A stretch of 64,000 nucleotides of DNA from Mycolicibacterium rufum. GTDB lineage: Bacteria; Actinomycetota; Actinomycetes; Mycobacteriales; Mycobacteriaceae. Below, one piece after another: positions 9,465-18,365 of the stretch (the first letter of the stretch is position 1; each line of letters starts with the position of its first letter). The notes beneath the pieces were generated by a model that saw only the letters and a list, made by a program, of their open reading frames with translations, searched no databases and had not been told where the DNA came from. The DNA lies in contig NZ_CP092427.2 in the NCBI RefSeq assembly GCF_022374875.2, positions 5,456,001-5,520,000 of the forward strand, read 5' to 3'. A program made the position numbers and the translations under genes.

Positions 9465-10681
9465 TGAGCGCTCGCGCGAAGAACAGAGAGCCGATGATCG
9501 TCGTGGTCGGCATCGGCGCCGACGGCATGGCCGGTCTCGCTCCGCCGGCGCGCGCCGAATTGGCCAGAGCGACAGTGATCTACGGTTCCCCGCGGCAGCT
9601 GGATCTGCTCGACGGGACGGTGCGCGCGATCCGCAGGCCGTGGCCGAGCCCGATGCTGCCGGCGATCGACACCCTGCTCGACGGTGCCGACGGCGACGTG
9701 CACGTGGTGGCCAGCGGGGACCCGCTGCTGCACGGGGTGGGCAGCACCCTGATCCGCCGCCACGGCGCCGACCGGGTCGCGGTGCTGCCGCACGTGTCGT
9801 CGGTGACGCTGGCGTGCTCGCGGGTCGGCTGGTCGGTGCAGGACACCGAGGTGATCAGTCTGGTCACCGCCGAGCCGGTCAGTGCGATCCGCCGCGGCGG
9901 GCAGGCCGTCGTGCTGTCCCGGGACCGGACCAGTCCGGGGGAGTTGGCCCGGCTGCTCACCGCGACGGGCCGCGGCGACTCCGAGGTGACGATCCTCGAA
10001 CAGCTCGGCGGCCCGCGGGAGTTGCGCCGCTCGTCCACGGCGCGGGAGTGGGCGGCCCGCCCGCCCGGCGACGTCGACGACCTCAACGTCGTCGCGGTGC
10101 GCTATCTACCCGACGAGCGACTGGGCGCCGTGCTGCCCGACACCGTGTTCGCCCACGACGGGCAACTCACCAAGCAGGCGATGCGGGCGGTCACCCTGGC
10201 GGCGCTGGCGCCACGCCCCGGAGAGCTGCTGTGGGATGTCGGCGCCGGCTCGGGAAGCGTGGCGATCGAGTGGTGCCGCGCCGGAATCGGTTGTCGTGCG
10301 GTGGCTTTCGAGCGCGACGCGCAGCGGCGCACCCGTATCGCCGACAATGCCCGGACGTTCGGGGTGGTCCTGGACGTCCGCGAGGGCGCACCGGAAGCGT
10401 TCGCCTCCGCCCCGGCCCCCGCGGCGATCTTCGTCGGCGGCGGCGTCACCGGGCCGGACCTGCTGCCGGCCTGCTGGGACCGGCTGCCCGCCGGCGGCCG
10501 CCTGGTCGCCAATGCGGTGACGGCGGAGTCCGAAGCTGTTGTGCTGCAGTGGTATTCACAAGTCGGCGGCGAGCTGCGCAGATATCAGCACTACCGCGTC
10601 GAGCCGATCGGATCGTTCACGGGTTGGCGGCCGGCGATGCCGGTCACGCAGTGGCTGGTGACGAAGCCTGATACGACCTGA
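9464..10681 (+). CDS. cobL: Precorrin-6Y C5,15-methyltransferase (decarboxylating) CobL
   Basis: This 405-residue bifunctional protein has an N-terminal CbiE-like tetrapyrrole methylase domain (about 10-205; VVGIGADGM, VVASGDPL). Its C-terminal CbiT-like class I methyltransferase domain (about 225-400) contains the SAM motif WDVGAGSGSVAIEW. It methylates C5 and C15 of precorrin-6Y and decarboxylates the acetate side chain in aerobic B12 synthesis. The ATG at 9464 overlaps the SDR stop; an internal ATG at 9494 is a second candidate. Its 3' end overlaps the convergent kinase gene by 38 bases. The cobK and cobM genes that flank cobL in M. tuberculosis are absent here. Confidence 0.93.
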   Translation: MSARAKNREPMIVVVGIGADGMAGLAPPARAELARATVIYGSPRQLDLLDGTVRAIRRPWPSPMLPAIDTLLDGADGDVHVVASGDPLLHGVGSTLIRRHGADRVAVLPHVSSVTLACSRVGWSVQDTEVISLVTAEPVSAIRRGGQAVVLSRDRTSPGELARLLTATGRGDSEVTILEQLGGPRELRRSSTAREWAARPPGDVDDLNVVAVRYLPDERLGAVLPDTVFAHDGQLTKQAMRAVTLAALAPRPGELLWDVGAGSGSVAIEWCRAGIGCRAVAFERDAQRRTRIADNARTFGVVLDVREGAPEAFASAPAPAAIFVGGGVTGPDLLPACWDRLPAGGRLVANAVTAESEAVVLQWYSQVGGELRRYQHYRVEPIGSFTGWRPAMPVTQWLVTKPDTT

Positions 10682-11729
10682 CGAGGTCGATCGCGTCCAG
10701 GTCGCGGATCGCGCGGCACCCGCGGTGCAGCATGGTCAGGATCATCTCGTCGCCGCGCTCGGTGGAGGCCGCGAACGCGTACCCCAGCGCGGTCAGGAAC
10801 GGTGCCTGCAGCATCCCGAGACGGTAGTCGTGCCAACAGGTCTCGGCGTCGTAGTCGGTGACGCCGTGACCCAGCAGGGCGGCGTGGTAGCGGTGCACGA
10901 GGTCGCGTTCGACCGTCGGCCGGATCTCGGGGAGCAGGCTGGTCGCGGTGAAGTAGGCGAGATCGCGGGCCGGCAACCCGACTCCGACGGTCTGCCAGTC
11001 GACCACCGTGACGCGGGTGCGGTCCGGGTCGAACAGCAGGTTGTCCAGCCGGTAGTCGCCGTGCAGCAGCGAGAACCGCTCCGGCACCGCGAGCAACCAC
11101 GGCGCCACCAGCCCCATCGACGTCAGCAGTGTGTCGCGGTCGTCGTCGGCGACCTTGTCGCCGAGCTTCTCGAGCGTGATGTTCGCCGCCATCAGCGCCA
11201 CCTCGCCCATCCCGGTGGCGGCGGCCTCGTCGCCGGGTTTGGGCATGATGATCGACGGCAGCTCGCACCATTGCGGCCGGCACCAACTCGGGCCGTGCAG
11301 ACCCGCGAGCGCATCGACGGCCAGTGCTGCCTCGGCCGGTGTGCAGCCGGCGATCTGGTCCCCCTGCTCCGCGGGGGCCATGTCGGCCAGCACGAGCACG
11401 AAATCACCTCCCTCGGAGGAGATCTCACTGTGGAAGCAACCCGGCACCGGGATCATCACCTCGTCGGTCACGGTGGAGTAGAACTCGACCTCCGACCGGT
11501 AGCCGAGCGCCACCCGCTCGCGCACGGCGTCGTCCTGGGCGGGCAGCTTGACCGCGAACGTCGCGGGCAACCGCGGTGAGGCGCCGGACCCGTAGGTCGC
11601 AGCCACCCGGTAGGTGGCGCCGGTCTGGCCGGTGCCGATGGCGGTCACGTCGACGTCGGTGACCTCGACGCCGAGCACCGAACCGAGCCAGGCCGCAGTG
11701 ATGTCGGCCGGGGAGCGGGGGATGCTCAC
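10644..11729 (-). CDS. APH-fold phosphotransferase (aminoglycoside/ecdysteroid-kinase-like)
   Basis: This 361-residue protein has a protein-kinase-like fold. The catalytic loop is LLHGDYRLDN (about residues 222-231), and the metal-binding VDWQ plays the DFG role (about 243-246). Upstream are the Gly-rich loop GTGQTGATYR and the AVKLP lysine strand. Mycobacteria hold many such kinases, mostly of unknown substrate. It is nine bases downstream of cobIJ on the same strand, so it probably belongs to the cobG-cobH-cobIJ transcript; a role in cobalamin metabolism is possible but unsupported. Its last 38 bases overlap the 3' end of cobL on the other strand. Confidence 0.75.
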   Translation of the reverse strand: MSIPRSPADITAAWLGSVLGVEVTDVDVTAIGTGQTGATYRVAATYGSGASPRLPATFAVKLPAQDDAVRERVALGYRSEVEFYSTVTDEVMIPVPGCFHSEISSEGGDFVLVLADMAPAEQGDQIAGCTPAEAALAVDALAGLHGPSWCRPQWCELPSIIMPKPGDEAAATGMGEVALMAANITLEKLGDKVADDDRDTLLTSMGLVAPWLLAVPERFSLLHGDYRLDNLLFDPDRTRVTVVDWQTVGVGLPARDLAYFTATSLLPEIRPTVERDLVHRYHAALLGHGVTDYDAETCWHDYRLGMLQAPFLTALGYAFAASTERGDEMILTMLHRGCRAIRDLDAIDLVRSYQASSPATA

Positions 11730-11738
11730 GAGGTCACC

Positions 11739-13256
11739 TCATCGGTCGGTGGGTCGGTGCGCGTGCGCAGAGCTTACGGTCTGCGGATAGTGCCGGGGGG
11801 TGAACACCCGATCCGCGCTCTCGTCGCCCGTGTACCACTGCGTCTGCGACGATCCCACGATCAGCAGGCAACGCATGTCGACGTCGGCGGGGTCGAGGTC
11901 GGCCAGGCGCACCACCTTCACCGACTCCTGCGGCCCGGCGACGTCGCGCCCGATGACCACCGGGGTGCCCGCGTCGCGGTGCTCGAGCAGCAGGTCGCGC
12001 ATCGCACCCACCTGCCAGGTGCGGGTCTTCGACGCCGGGTTGTAGATGGCGAGCACCATGTCGGCCTGCGCCGCGGCGGTGAGGCGCGCCGCGATCACCT
12101 CCCACGGCTTGAGCCGGTCCGACAGCGAGATCACCGCGTAGTCGTGGCCCAGCGGTGCGCCCACCCTGCTGGCCACCGCCTGCGCGGCCGTCATCGCCGG
12201 GATCACCCGCACGTTCACGCCGGGCCATTCCTTGGCCTCTTCGAGCACCGCGGTCGCCATCGCGAACACCCCTGGATCGCCGGAGGAGACCACCGCGACG
12301 GTGTGGCCCTGCTGGGCCAGCGAGCAGGCCAACCGGGCGCGGGCCGGTTCGTCGGTGTTGTCGCTGGGATGCCTGCGCTGACCTTCGCGCATACCGACGC
12401 GGTCGAGGTAGGGGCCGTAGCCGATCAGGTCGGTGGCGGCGGCCAGTTCGCGGCGGCTCTGCGGGGTCATCCAGTCGATGTCGCCGGGGCCCAGCCCGAC
12501 CACGGTGACCGACCCGGTGCCCTCCGGCGCCCGTGCGCGGCCGGTCAGCATCGCCAGCGAGAAATAGGGGACCGACGCGTCGTCGACGTCGGCGGCGGGC
12601 AGGACGCGCTGCCGCGCGGTGCTGGCGCGCTCGACGTAGAACGCGTCGTCGAGTCGGCCTGCGGTCGAGAGTGCTTCGCGCACAGCGGGATAGGAGCGTC
12701 CGAGTTTGATGATGACCGCGGCGTCGGTGTCGGCCAGTCGGCGCCGCAGTTCGTCGGCGGGCAGGGTGCCGGGCAGGATCGTGAGCACTTCGTCACCCTG
12801 CACCAGCGGGGTGGAGATCGCCGCCGACGCCGCGCTCACCGAGGTCACGCCGGGCACGATCACCGCGTCGAAGCGCCGGGTGAGGCGGGTGTGCATGTGC
12901 ATGTAGGAGCTGTAGAACAGCGGGTCGCCCTCGGCGAGCAGCGCGACGTCGCGGCCGGCGTCGAGGTGCGCGGCGATGCGCGCCGCGGAGTCGCGGTAGA
13001 AGTCCTCCATCGCCCCCGCGTAGCCGCCGGGGTGCTCGGAGGTCTCGGTGGTGACCGGGTAGACGAGGTGCTCCTCGATCTGGCCGTCCCGCAGGTAGGG
13101 CTCGGCGATGCCCCGCGCGATGCTGCGGCCGTGCCGGGCGCTGTGATAGGCCACCACGTCGGCGGCTCCGATCACCCGGGCCGCCTTCACCGTCACCAGT
13201 TCCGGGTCGCCGGGGCCCAGCCCGACGCCCCACAGGGTCCCTCGGGTCCCGCTCAT
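11739..13256 (-). CDS. cobIJ: Fused precorrin-2 C20-methyltransferase / precorrin-3B C17-methyltransferase CobIJ
   Basis: This 505-residue protein consists of two tetrapyrrole methylases in tandem. The CobI half (about 1-240) begins with [16 protein letters not shown], and the CobJ half (about 248-490) begins with [12 protein letters not shown] and contains [13 protein letters not shown]. Both are SAM-dependent enzymes of the aerobic cobalamin pathway: CobI makes precorrin-3A, and CobJ makes precorrin-4 with ring contraction. The same fusion is known in M. tuberculosis. The ATG at 13256 overlaps the cobH stop by four bases. A much longer upstream frame is rejected because it lies over cobH. 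Confidence 0.92.
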   Translation of the reverse strand: MSGTRGTLWGVGLGPGDPELVTVKAARVIGAADVVAYHSARHGRSIARGIAEPYLRDGQIEEHLVYPVTTETSEHPGGYAGAMEDFYRDSAARIAAHLDAGRDVALLAEGDPLFYSSYMHMHTRLTRRFDAVIVPGVTSVSAASAAISTPLVQGDEVLTILPGTLPADELRRRLADTDAAVIIKLGRSYPAVREALSTAGRLDDAFYVERASTARQRVLPAADVDDASVPYFSLAMLTGRARAPEGTGSVTVVGLGPGDIDWMTPQSRRELAAATDLIGYGPYLDRVGMREGQRRHPSDNTDEPARARLACSLAQQGHTVAVVSSGDPGVFAMATAVLEEAKEWPGVNVRVIPAMTAAQAVASRVGAPLGHDYAVISLSDRLKPWEVIAARLTAAAQADMVLAIYNPASKTRTWQVGAMRDLLLEHRDAGTPVVIGRDVAGPQESVKVVRLADLDPADVDMRCLLIVGSSQTQWYTGDESADRVFTPRHYPQTVSSAHAHRPTDR

Positions 13257-13879
13257 TCGGCCACGGTCGCGATCGCGTTGACGGCGGCGGCGGCCATCGC
13301 GCTGCCGCCGCGGCGACCGGTGACCACCAGATAGGACATGCCGCGCGGGCGTGCGATGAGCTCCTCTTTGGACTGCGCCGATCCGACGAAGCCGACGGGG
13401 CCGCCGAGCACCGCGGCGGGGGGCGCGACCCCGCCGTCGACGAGCTCGAGCAGCCGGAACAGCGCGGTGGGGGCGTTGCCGATGGCCAGCACGGCGCCGG
13501 GCAGCCGGTCGGCCCACAGGTCGACTGCCGCGGCCGAGCGCGTGGTGGCCTGCCGGGCGGCCAGGGCGGGCGCCCGGTCGTCGGCGACCAGCGACACCAC
13601 CTCGTTGTCCGCGGGCAACCGCGAGCGGGTGATGCCGGCGGCGACCATCGACGAGTCGCACAGGATCGGTGCGCCGGCGGCCAGCGCGGCGTAGGCACGG
13701 TCGACGACATCGGGGGTGAATGCCACGTGCTCGCCGACGTCGGTCTGACCGCAGGTGTGGATCAGCCGGACGACGACCCGGGCGACGTCGTCGGGGAAGC
13801 GGGACAGGTCGGCCTCGGCACGGATCGTCGCGAACGACTGCCGGTAGATCTCCCCGGCATCGCGGATGTAGTCGAGCAC
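13253..13879 (-). CDS. cobH: Precorrin-8X methylmutase CobH
   Basis: This 208-residue protein moves the C11 methyl group to C12, converting precorrin-8X to hydrogenobyrinic acid. The catalytic His is visible in [10 protein letters not shown] near residue 42. Other family segments are [25 protein letters not shown] and [13 protein letters not shown]. Length and order match the family. It is nine bases downstream of cobG and overlaps cobIJ, so cobG, cobH and cobIJ form one operon on the minus strand. Confidence 0.95.
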   Translation of the reverse strand: MLDYIRDAGEIYRQSFATIRAEADLSRFPDDVARVVVRLIHTCGQTDVGEHVAFTPDVVDRAYAALAAGAPILCDSSMVAAGITRSRLPADNEVVSLVADDRAPALAARQATTRSAAAVDLWADRLPGAVLAIGNAPTALFRLLELVDGGVAPPAAVLGGPVGFVGSAQSKEELIARPRGMSYLVVTGRRGGSAMAAAAVNAIATVAE

Positions 13880-13888
13880 CCGATCACC

Positions 13889-15010
13889 CTACGGGTGGGC
13901 GCGCCGCGCCCGATAGCCGTCTCCGGTCGCGACCAGCACCTCCCCGTCCGGCGGGCTGCCGCACGCGCGGTCGCAGCCGACGAAGTGGCGGTGCACCCCG
14001 CCGGTGCCGTCGTGGCGCGCCGCCGCGGCGTCGGCGCGCACGTCGGCCAGCGCGTGCGCGCATCCGGGACTGCCGGTGCAGGCCGACACCGTCAACCACG
14101 GCGACGCCTCGTCGAAGACCAGACCGAGCGGGGCGAGCACCCGCAGGGCCGCGTCGGCGACGCCGTCGTCCAGATCGCAGATCAGCACCGACCGCCAGGG
14201 CGTGATCACCAGCGGAGCGTCCACCGCGGCCAGGTAGCGGGCCACCTCGGCGTCGAGCACCCCGAGCGGGACGGCGGCGCCGAGCGCGATCCGGCCGTCG
14301 TCCTGCTCGATCCAGCCCACCGGTGGTTGCGTGCGCACCGGCCACGTTCCGCCGGGGGCCACCGTCGCCGCGAGCGGGGCCAGCAGCGCCGTCGGGTCGG
14401 TCAATTCCCCTACCCGCCAGGCCTTCCCGCGGATCTCGATGAAGCGCCGGGCGATCGACAGCAGCGTCTCGACCGTGTCGGCGAACGGAATGCGCACCCC
14501 GGTGTCGGTGCCGGCCAGCAGCACCGCGACCGTGTCGTCGTCGAGCACCTGCACCCCCGCGTCGGCGGCCAGCCCCGAGATGTCGCCGCCGCCGTCGTCG
14601 ATGCCGAACAGGAACCGGCCCGGCAGCGCGGCGAGCCGGGCGTCCCACTGCAGAGCGGCGTCGAGCGCGAGCACCGTCTCCCGCACGTCGCGCACGCCGC
14701 CGCGGCGGCCGGACAGGGGAGACGCCACGATGTTGCGGATCTTCTCGTGCGTCGCCGACGGCAGCAGGCCGGCGTCGGTGAGCCGCCCGGCGAGCGCTGC
14801 CGCGTCGCGCACACCCCGGATCTGCACGTTGCCGCGCGATGTCAGTTCCAGCGTCGGGGCGGCGAGCTCGAGAGCGGCCATGGCGACGGTCTCCATCGCC
14901 GCGGCGCTCAGCATGCCGCCGGGTAGCCGAATGCGGGCCAGGTCGCCGTCGGCGGCCCGGTGGGTCTGCACCGCACCCGGGCAGGCGTCGGTGTCGCGGG
15001 CCCTGCTCAC
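13889..15010 (-). CDS. cobG: Precorrin-3B synthase CobG
   Basis: This 373-residue member of the nitrite/sulfite-reductase fold family has two ferredoxin-like half domains. The C-terminal Cys set CTGSPGC...GCDRACG (about 315-360) should ligate the 4Fe-4S cluster. CobG uses O2 to hydroxylate precorrin-3A, so its presence shows the aerobic (oxygen-dependent) cobalamin route. It is the first gene of the cobG-cobH-cobIJ transcript. The gene starts at an ATG at 15010, about 170 bases from the next gene on the opposite strand. Confidence 0.92.
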   Translation of the reverse strand: MSRARDTDACPGAVQTHRAADGDLARIRLPGGMLSAAAMETVAMAALELAAPTLELTSRGNVQIRGVRDAAALAGRLTDAGLLPSATHEKIRNIVASPLSGRRGGVRDVRETVLALDAALQWDARLAALPGRFLFGIDDGGGDISGLAADAGVQVLDDDTVAVLLAGTDTGVRIPFADTVETLLSIARRFIEIRGKAWRVGELTDPTALLAPLAATVAPGGTWPVRTQPPVGWIEQDDGRIALGAAVPLGVLDAEVARYLAAVDAPLVITPWRSVLICDLDDGVADAALRVLAPLGLVFDEASPWLTVSACTGSPGCAHALADVRADAAAARHDGTGGVHRHFVGCDRACGSPPDGEVLVATGDGYRARRAHP

Positions 15011-15104
15011 CCGTCCACGGTACGCGGTGGCAGGTACCCGGGGCGCGCCACGCAGGTGGGAAACGGCCCACTCGGCCGTGATTCGGGTACGCCGCTACCC
15101 GCGA

Positions 15105-15159
15105 TCGTGATCGGTGCCGCCCCTACTTTTCGATCACGACGGGCCGGCGCCGCCGGCCC
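15105..15159 (+). promoter_or_regulatory. Two tandem leader hairpins upstream of the 87-residue ORF
   Basis: TCGTGATCG (15105-15113) pairs with CGATCACGA (15131-15139). Directly after it, GGGCCGGC (15141-15148) pairs with GCCGGCCC (15152-15159). The AGGAG ribosome site starts 11 bases later. The region lies between the divergent cobG start and the small ORF. It could be a structured mRNA leader or a protein operator; no known riboswitch consensus was recognised. Confidence 0.4.
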
Positions 15160-15182
15160 GCGGAAATCCAGGAGTGGACGAC

Positions 15183-15446
15183 ATGACCGAACTGACCATC
15201 GACATCACCGCACCGGCCGCAGCCGCACCCGTCGAGCCCGTGGTGCTCGTGACCGAACGCGAGGTGCTGCTGGCCTCCGCCGCGGCGCTGGCCGGAGCGG
15301 AGGTGCGCGTCCCGCGGCGGCGCACCCTGTGGCGCGCGATGACCGCCACCCCGCGCCCACCGCGCACCCACCGCAGCCGCAGCCGCAGCCGCCGGCCAGA
15401 CTTCATCGAGGACGCGATGATGGCCCGGATGATGGAGCGGCTGTAG
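15183..15446 (+). CDS. Hypothetical 87-residue basic protein
   Basis: This small protein is not recognised. The first 45 residues are hydrophobic/acidic and Ala-rich (ITAPAAAAPVEPVVLVTERE). A strongly basic Arg/Ser stretch follows (about 46-72, RTHRSRSRSRRP), then an amphipathic Met-rich end (DAMMARMMERL). The ATG at 15183 has AGGAG at 15170-15174, eight bases upstream, which supports it as a real gene. The structured leader before it and the divergent cobG give no direct functional clue. It converges on tauD with six bases between stops. Confidence 0.5.
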   Translation: MTELTIDITAPAAAAPVEPVVLVTEREVLLASAAALAGAEVRVPRRRTLWRAMTATPRPPRTHRSRSRSRRPDFIEDAMMARMMERL

Positions 15447-15452
15447 AACCGT

Positions 15453-16373
15453 TCAGCTCGCGAGACGAACCGGGACGACGATGTCCGAGTACGTCGAGGC
15501 GTCCCCGGCGATGACGCGGCTGCGCTCGCCGTGGACGTCGACGGGCACGTCGCCGGCCAGCGTCACGCGGGTGAGCCGGCGGAACTGGTTGTCGTAGTCG
15601 GCGACGGCATAGTGCTGGGTGGCCCTGTTGTCCCAGACCGCGACGTCGCCGAGCTCCCAGTTCCACCGGATCGTGTGCTCCAGCTTCGTGATTCGGTTCT
15701 GCAGCAGGGCGAACAGCGTGGCCGACTCGGCCTGTCCGAGGCCGACGAAACCCTTGACGAAGTGGCCGAGCAGCAGCACGCGCCGGCCGGTCTCGGGATG
15801 GATGCGCACCACGGGGTGCTCGGTTTCGTAGTGGTCGGAGACGAATTCCTCGCGGTACTGCCGCTCGGTGTCGGCCAACTGCTCGAGGCGTGCGTCCACG
15901 TCGCCGGCGTAGTCATAGGCGTTGGTGTGCACCGCCCACAGGTTCTCGGCCAGCGCCCGCAACGCGGGCGGCAACCGGTCGTAGGCGGCCTCCGTCGAGG
16001 CCCAGGTGGTCGTGCCGCCGTAGGGCGGCAAGGCGACGGCCCGCAGCAGCGAGGCCTTCGGGATGCGGTCGACGAACGTGACGTCGGTGTGCCAACTGTT
16101 GGCCTTGTCGTAGCGGGAGTCGATGGGCAGCACCCGGGTTCCGCGCGACGTGACCGTCGGGTGTGCCGTCGTCGGGGTGCCGAGGGTGCGCGCGAACGCC
16201 AACTGGCCGTCGTCGTCGAGGTCGTGCTGGCCGCGGAAGAAGATCACCTTGTGCTCCAGCAGCGCCGCGTTGACCTCGGCGGCCGTCGCGGGGTCGACAC
16301 CGGCGGCGAGATCGACGCCCTCGATGCGTGCACCGATGACTGCGCCGAGCTTGACGACACGAAGCGTGGACAT
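15453..16373 (-). CDS. TauD/TfdA-family Fe(II)/2-oxoglutarate-dependent dioxygenase
   Basis: This 306-residue jelly-roll dioxygenase has the facial triad visible as HTD in NSWHTDVTF (His and Asp, about residues 98-100) and a distal His in the [14 protein letters not shown] segment near 250. The 2-oxoglutarate-binding Arg lies in RRLTRVTL. Relatives hydroxylate taurine, other sulfonates or sulfate esters, or aryloxyalkanoates, releasing sulfite or sulfate; M. tuberculosis Rv3406 is an alkyl sulfatase of this family. The ATG at 16373 gives the normal family start. It is divergent from an OpuC-type importer, so the imported compound may be its substrate (inference). Confidence 0.85.
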   Translation of the reverse strand: MSTLRVVKLGAVIGARIEGVDLAAGVDPATAAEVNAALLEHKVIFFRGQHDLDDDGQLAFARTLGTPTTAHPTVTSRGTRVLPIDSRYDKANSWHTDVTFVDRIPKASLLRAVALPPYGGTTTWASTEAAYDRLPPALRALAENLWAVHTNAYDYAGDVDARLEQLADTERQYREEFVSDHYETEHPVVRIHPETGRRVLLLGHFVKGFVGLGQAESATLFALLQNRITKLEHTIRWNWELGDVAVWDNRATQHYAVADYDNQFRRLTRVTLAGDVPVDVHGERSRVIAGDASTYSDIVVPVRLAS

Positions 16374-16455
16374 CGCCCCACTCTCGGCCCGCGCGCCCGC
16401 GCTGCCCACCCTTAGATTCACCGCGAACCGAACCGGCGCCGTTTCGCCACAGTCA

Positions 16456-16486
16456 AGATCGGGTAACGCTCGAGATCGGGAACGCT
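16456..16486. repeat. Tandem direct repeat in the tauD/ABC-importer intergenic region
   Basis: AGATCGGGTAACGCT (16456-16470) is followed by AGATCGGGAACGCT (16473-16486). The copies start 17 bases apart and differ by one inserted T. The repeat lies between the divergent tauD and importer starts, about 50 bases before the permease GTG. It looks like a paired binding site for a regulator controlling one or both units. No regulator gene is adjacent. Confidence 0.4.
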
Positions 16487-16536
16487 GATCGCCAGCAAAG
16501 GCGGGGAAAGTCGAGGAGACCTGTGGGGCTGCAGCG

Positions 16537-17193
16537 GTGACCTCGAGCATCTCGTTGTGGGGGTACGTCAGCGCCCACTATCCGCAGCTGATCTTCGACT
16601 CGTATCAGCACGTCAGCGCCGTGATCCAGAGTGTCCTGATCGCCACCGTCCTCGGTGTCGCGATCGGGGTGCTGACCTACCGCAATGCCGTCGCGGCGAA
16701 TCTCGCGATGGCGACGTCGAGCGTCATTCTCACCGTTCCGGCGTTCGCTCTGCTGGGTCTGCTCATCCCGCTGTTCGGGCTCGGGGTGATTCCGAGCGTG
16801 GCGGCGCTGGTGCTCTACTCCCTGCTGCCGATCGTGCGGAACACGATCGTGGGCCTCAACGGTGTCGACCCGGCGCTGACCGACGCCGCGCGCGGCATCG
16901 GCATGAGCCGCCTGACCACGCTGACCCGGGTCGAGCTGCGGCTGGTGTGGCCGGCGATCCTGTCGGCGATGCGGCTGTCCACCCAGATGTCCATGGGGGT
17001 GCTCGCGATCGCCGCGTACGTCAAGGGTCCGGGACTGGGCAACTTGATCTTCGCCGGACTGGCCCGGGTCGGCAGTCCCACCGCACTGCCCATGGCGCTG
17101 ACCGGCACGCTGCTGATCGTGATCCTGGCGTTGGCGCTCGACGCCGTGCTGGTGCTGATCGGACGGCTCACCACATCGAAAGGCATTCGGTGA
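16537..17193 (+). CDS. OpuC/ProW-type ABC transporter permease (first of two)
   Basis: This 218-residue membrane protein has about six helices and the binding-protein-dependent permease EAA-like loop (about 115-140, [25 protein letters not shown]). The family imports glycine betaine, choline, carnitine or related quaternary amines. Start GTG at 16537; the stop overlaps the ATPase start (GTGA). The gene order permease-ATPase-permease-binding protein is a rearranged version of the mycobacterial proXVWZ set. The substrate cannot be fixed from sequence. Confidence 0.85.
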   Translation: MTSSISLWGYVSAHYPQLIFDSYQHVSAVIQSVLIATVLGVAIGVLTYRNAVAANLAMATSSVILTVPAFALLGLLIPLFGLGVIPSVAALVLYSLLPIVRNTIVGLNGVDPALTDAARGIGMSRLTTLTRVELRLVWPAILSAMRLSTQMSMGVLAIAAYVKGPGLGNLIFAGLARVGSPTALPMALTGTLLIVILALALDAVLVLIGRLTTSKGIR

Positions 17194-18365
17194 CAACGCA
17201 GATCGATCCGCAGACCGACCCCACGGGGGTCCGCATCGAGCTCGACCACGTGTCGAAGGTGTATCCGGGCGCCAAACAGCCCGCGGTCGACGACGTCTCG
17301 CTCGAGATCCCCGCGGGCGAGATCGTGGTGTTCGTCGGCCCGTCCGGGTGTGGGAAGACCACGACGATGCGGATGATCAACCGACTCAGCGAGCCCACGT
17401 CCGGCCGGATCCTGATCGGTGACCAGGACGCGCTGTCGATCAAACCCACGGAGCTGCGGCGCTCGGTCGGTTATGCGATCCAGCAGGCCGGGCTCTTCCC
17501 GCACATGACGATTCGGCAGAACGTCGGGCTCGTGCCGGGGCTGCTGAAGTGGAAGCGCGCCAGGATCGACGACCGGGTGGACGAACTGCTCGACCTGGTC
17601 GGGCTGGAGCCGGCGCAGTACGCCGACCGCTATCCCCGCCAACTCTCCGGCGGTCAGCAGCAGCGGGTCGGGGTGGCGCGGGCGCTGGCCGCCGATCCGC
17701 CGGTGTTGTTGATGGACGAACCGTTCGGCGCGGTCGACCCGATCACCCGGAGCACGCTGCAGGACGAATTGCTGCGGCTGCAAGGAGAATTGCGCAAGAC
17801 CATCGTGTTCGTCACCCACGATTTCGGTGAGGCGGTCAAGCTCGGTGACCGCATCGCGGTCCTCGGCCAGCAGTCGACGGTGCTGCAGTACGACACCCCG
17901 CAGAACATCCTCGCCAGCCCTGCTGACGACACGGTGGCCGGCTTCGTCGGTTCCGGGGCGTCGCTGCGTCAGCTCGGGCTGCTGCGGGTGCGCGACGTGG
18001 CGCTGGAGTCCCGCCCGTCGGTGCACCGCGACGACAGCGTGGAGCAGGTGCGTGCTGCGATCGCCGGCAGCGAGTGCGACTGGGCGGTGGTGCTCGACGA
18101 TCGCGAACGGCCGGTCAGCTGGGTGCGGGAGAACCGGCTGCGCCACGCCGCCTCGCTCGCCGCCGCCGTCGAACGCCTCGATGTCGTCAGCACCCAGTCG
18201 ACCCTCGAGGACGCGTTGGAGGCGATCCTGGCCGAGCAGCACGCGTCGGCGGTCGTGACCGGTCCCGGCGGCCGCTACCAGGGGGTGGTCACCCTCGACA
18301 CGCTCATCGACACCATCACGCGGCTGCGCACCGAGGCCGAGACCTCCGGGGACGGCACGTCGTGA
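17190..18365 (+). CDS. proV: OpuC/ProV-type ABC transporter ATPase with CBS domains
   Basis: This 391-residue protein begins with an ABC ATPase domain showing Walker A GPSGCGKTTT, Q-loop YAIQQAGLFPH, signature LSGGQQQRVGVARAL and Walker B VLLMDEPFGAVD. Two CBS-like repeats follow at about 265-385. In OpuA/OpuC systems the CBS module senses ionic strength or cyclic dinucleotides, which suggests osmotic or second-messenger gating. The GTG start at 17190 overlaps the upstream permease stop; the end overlaps the next permease. The longer upstream frame is only a shadow of the permease gene. Confidence 0.88.
   Translation: MTTQIDPQTDPTGVRIELDHVSKVYPGAKQPAVDDVSLEIPAGEIVVFVGPSGCGKTTTMRMINRLSEPTSGRILIGDQDALSIKPTELRRSVGYAIQQAGLFPHMTIRQNVGLVPGLLKWKRARIDDRVDELLDLVGLEPAQYADRYPRQLSGGQQQRVGVARALAADPPVLLMDEPFGAVDPITRSTLQDELLRLQGELRKTIVFVTHDFGEAVKLGDRIAVLGQQSTVLQYDTPQNILASPADDTVAGFVGSGASLRQLGLLRVRDVALESRPSVHRDDSVEQVRAAIAGSECDWAVVLDDRERPVSWVRENRLRHAASLAAAVERLDVVSTQSTLEDALEAILAEQHASAVVTGPGGRYQGVVTLDTLIDTITRLRTEAETSGDGTS

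Noticed and set aside
15040..15159. Possible cobalamin riboswitch next to cobG
   Set aside because: GTGGGAA and CCCGC-like fragments occur, but the conserved GGUG-N2-A loop and a B12 box are missing and the downstream gene is not a known B12 target.
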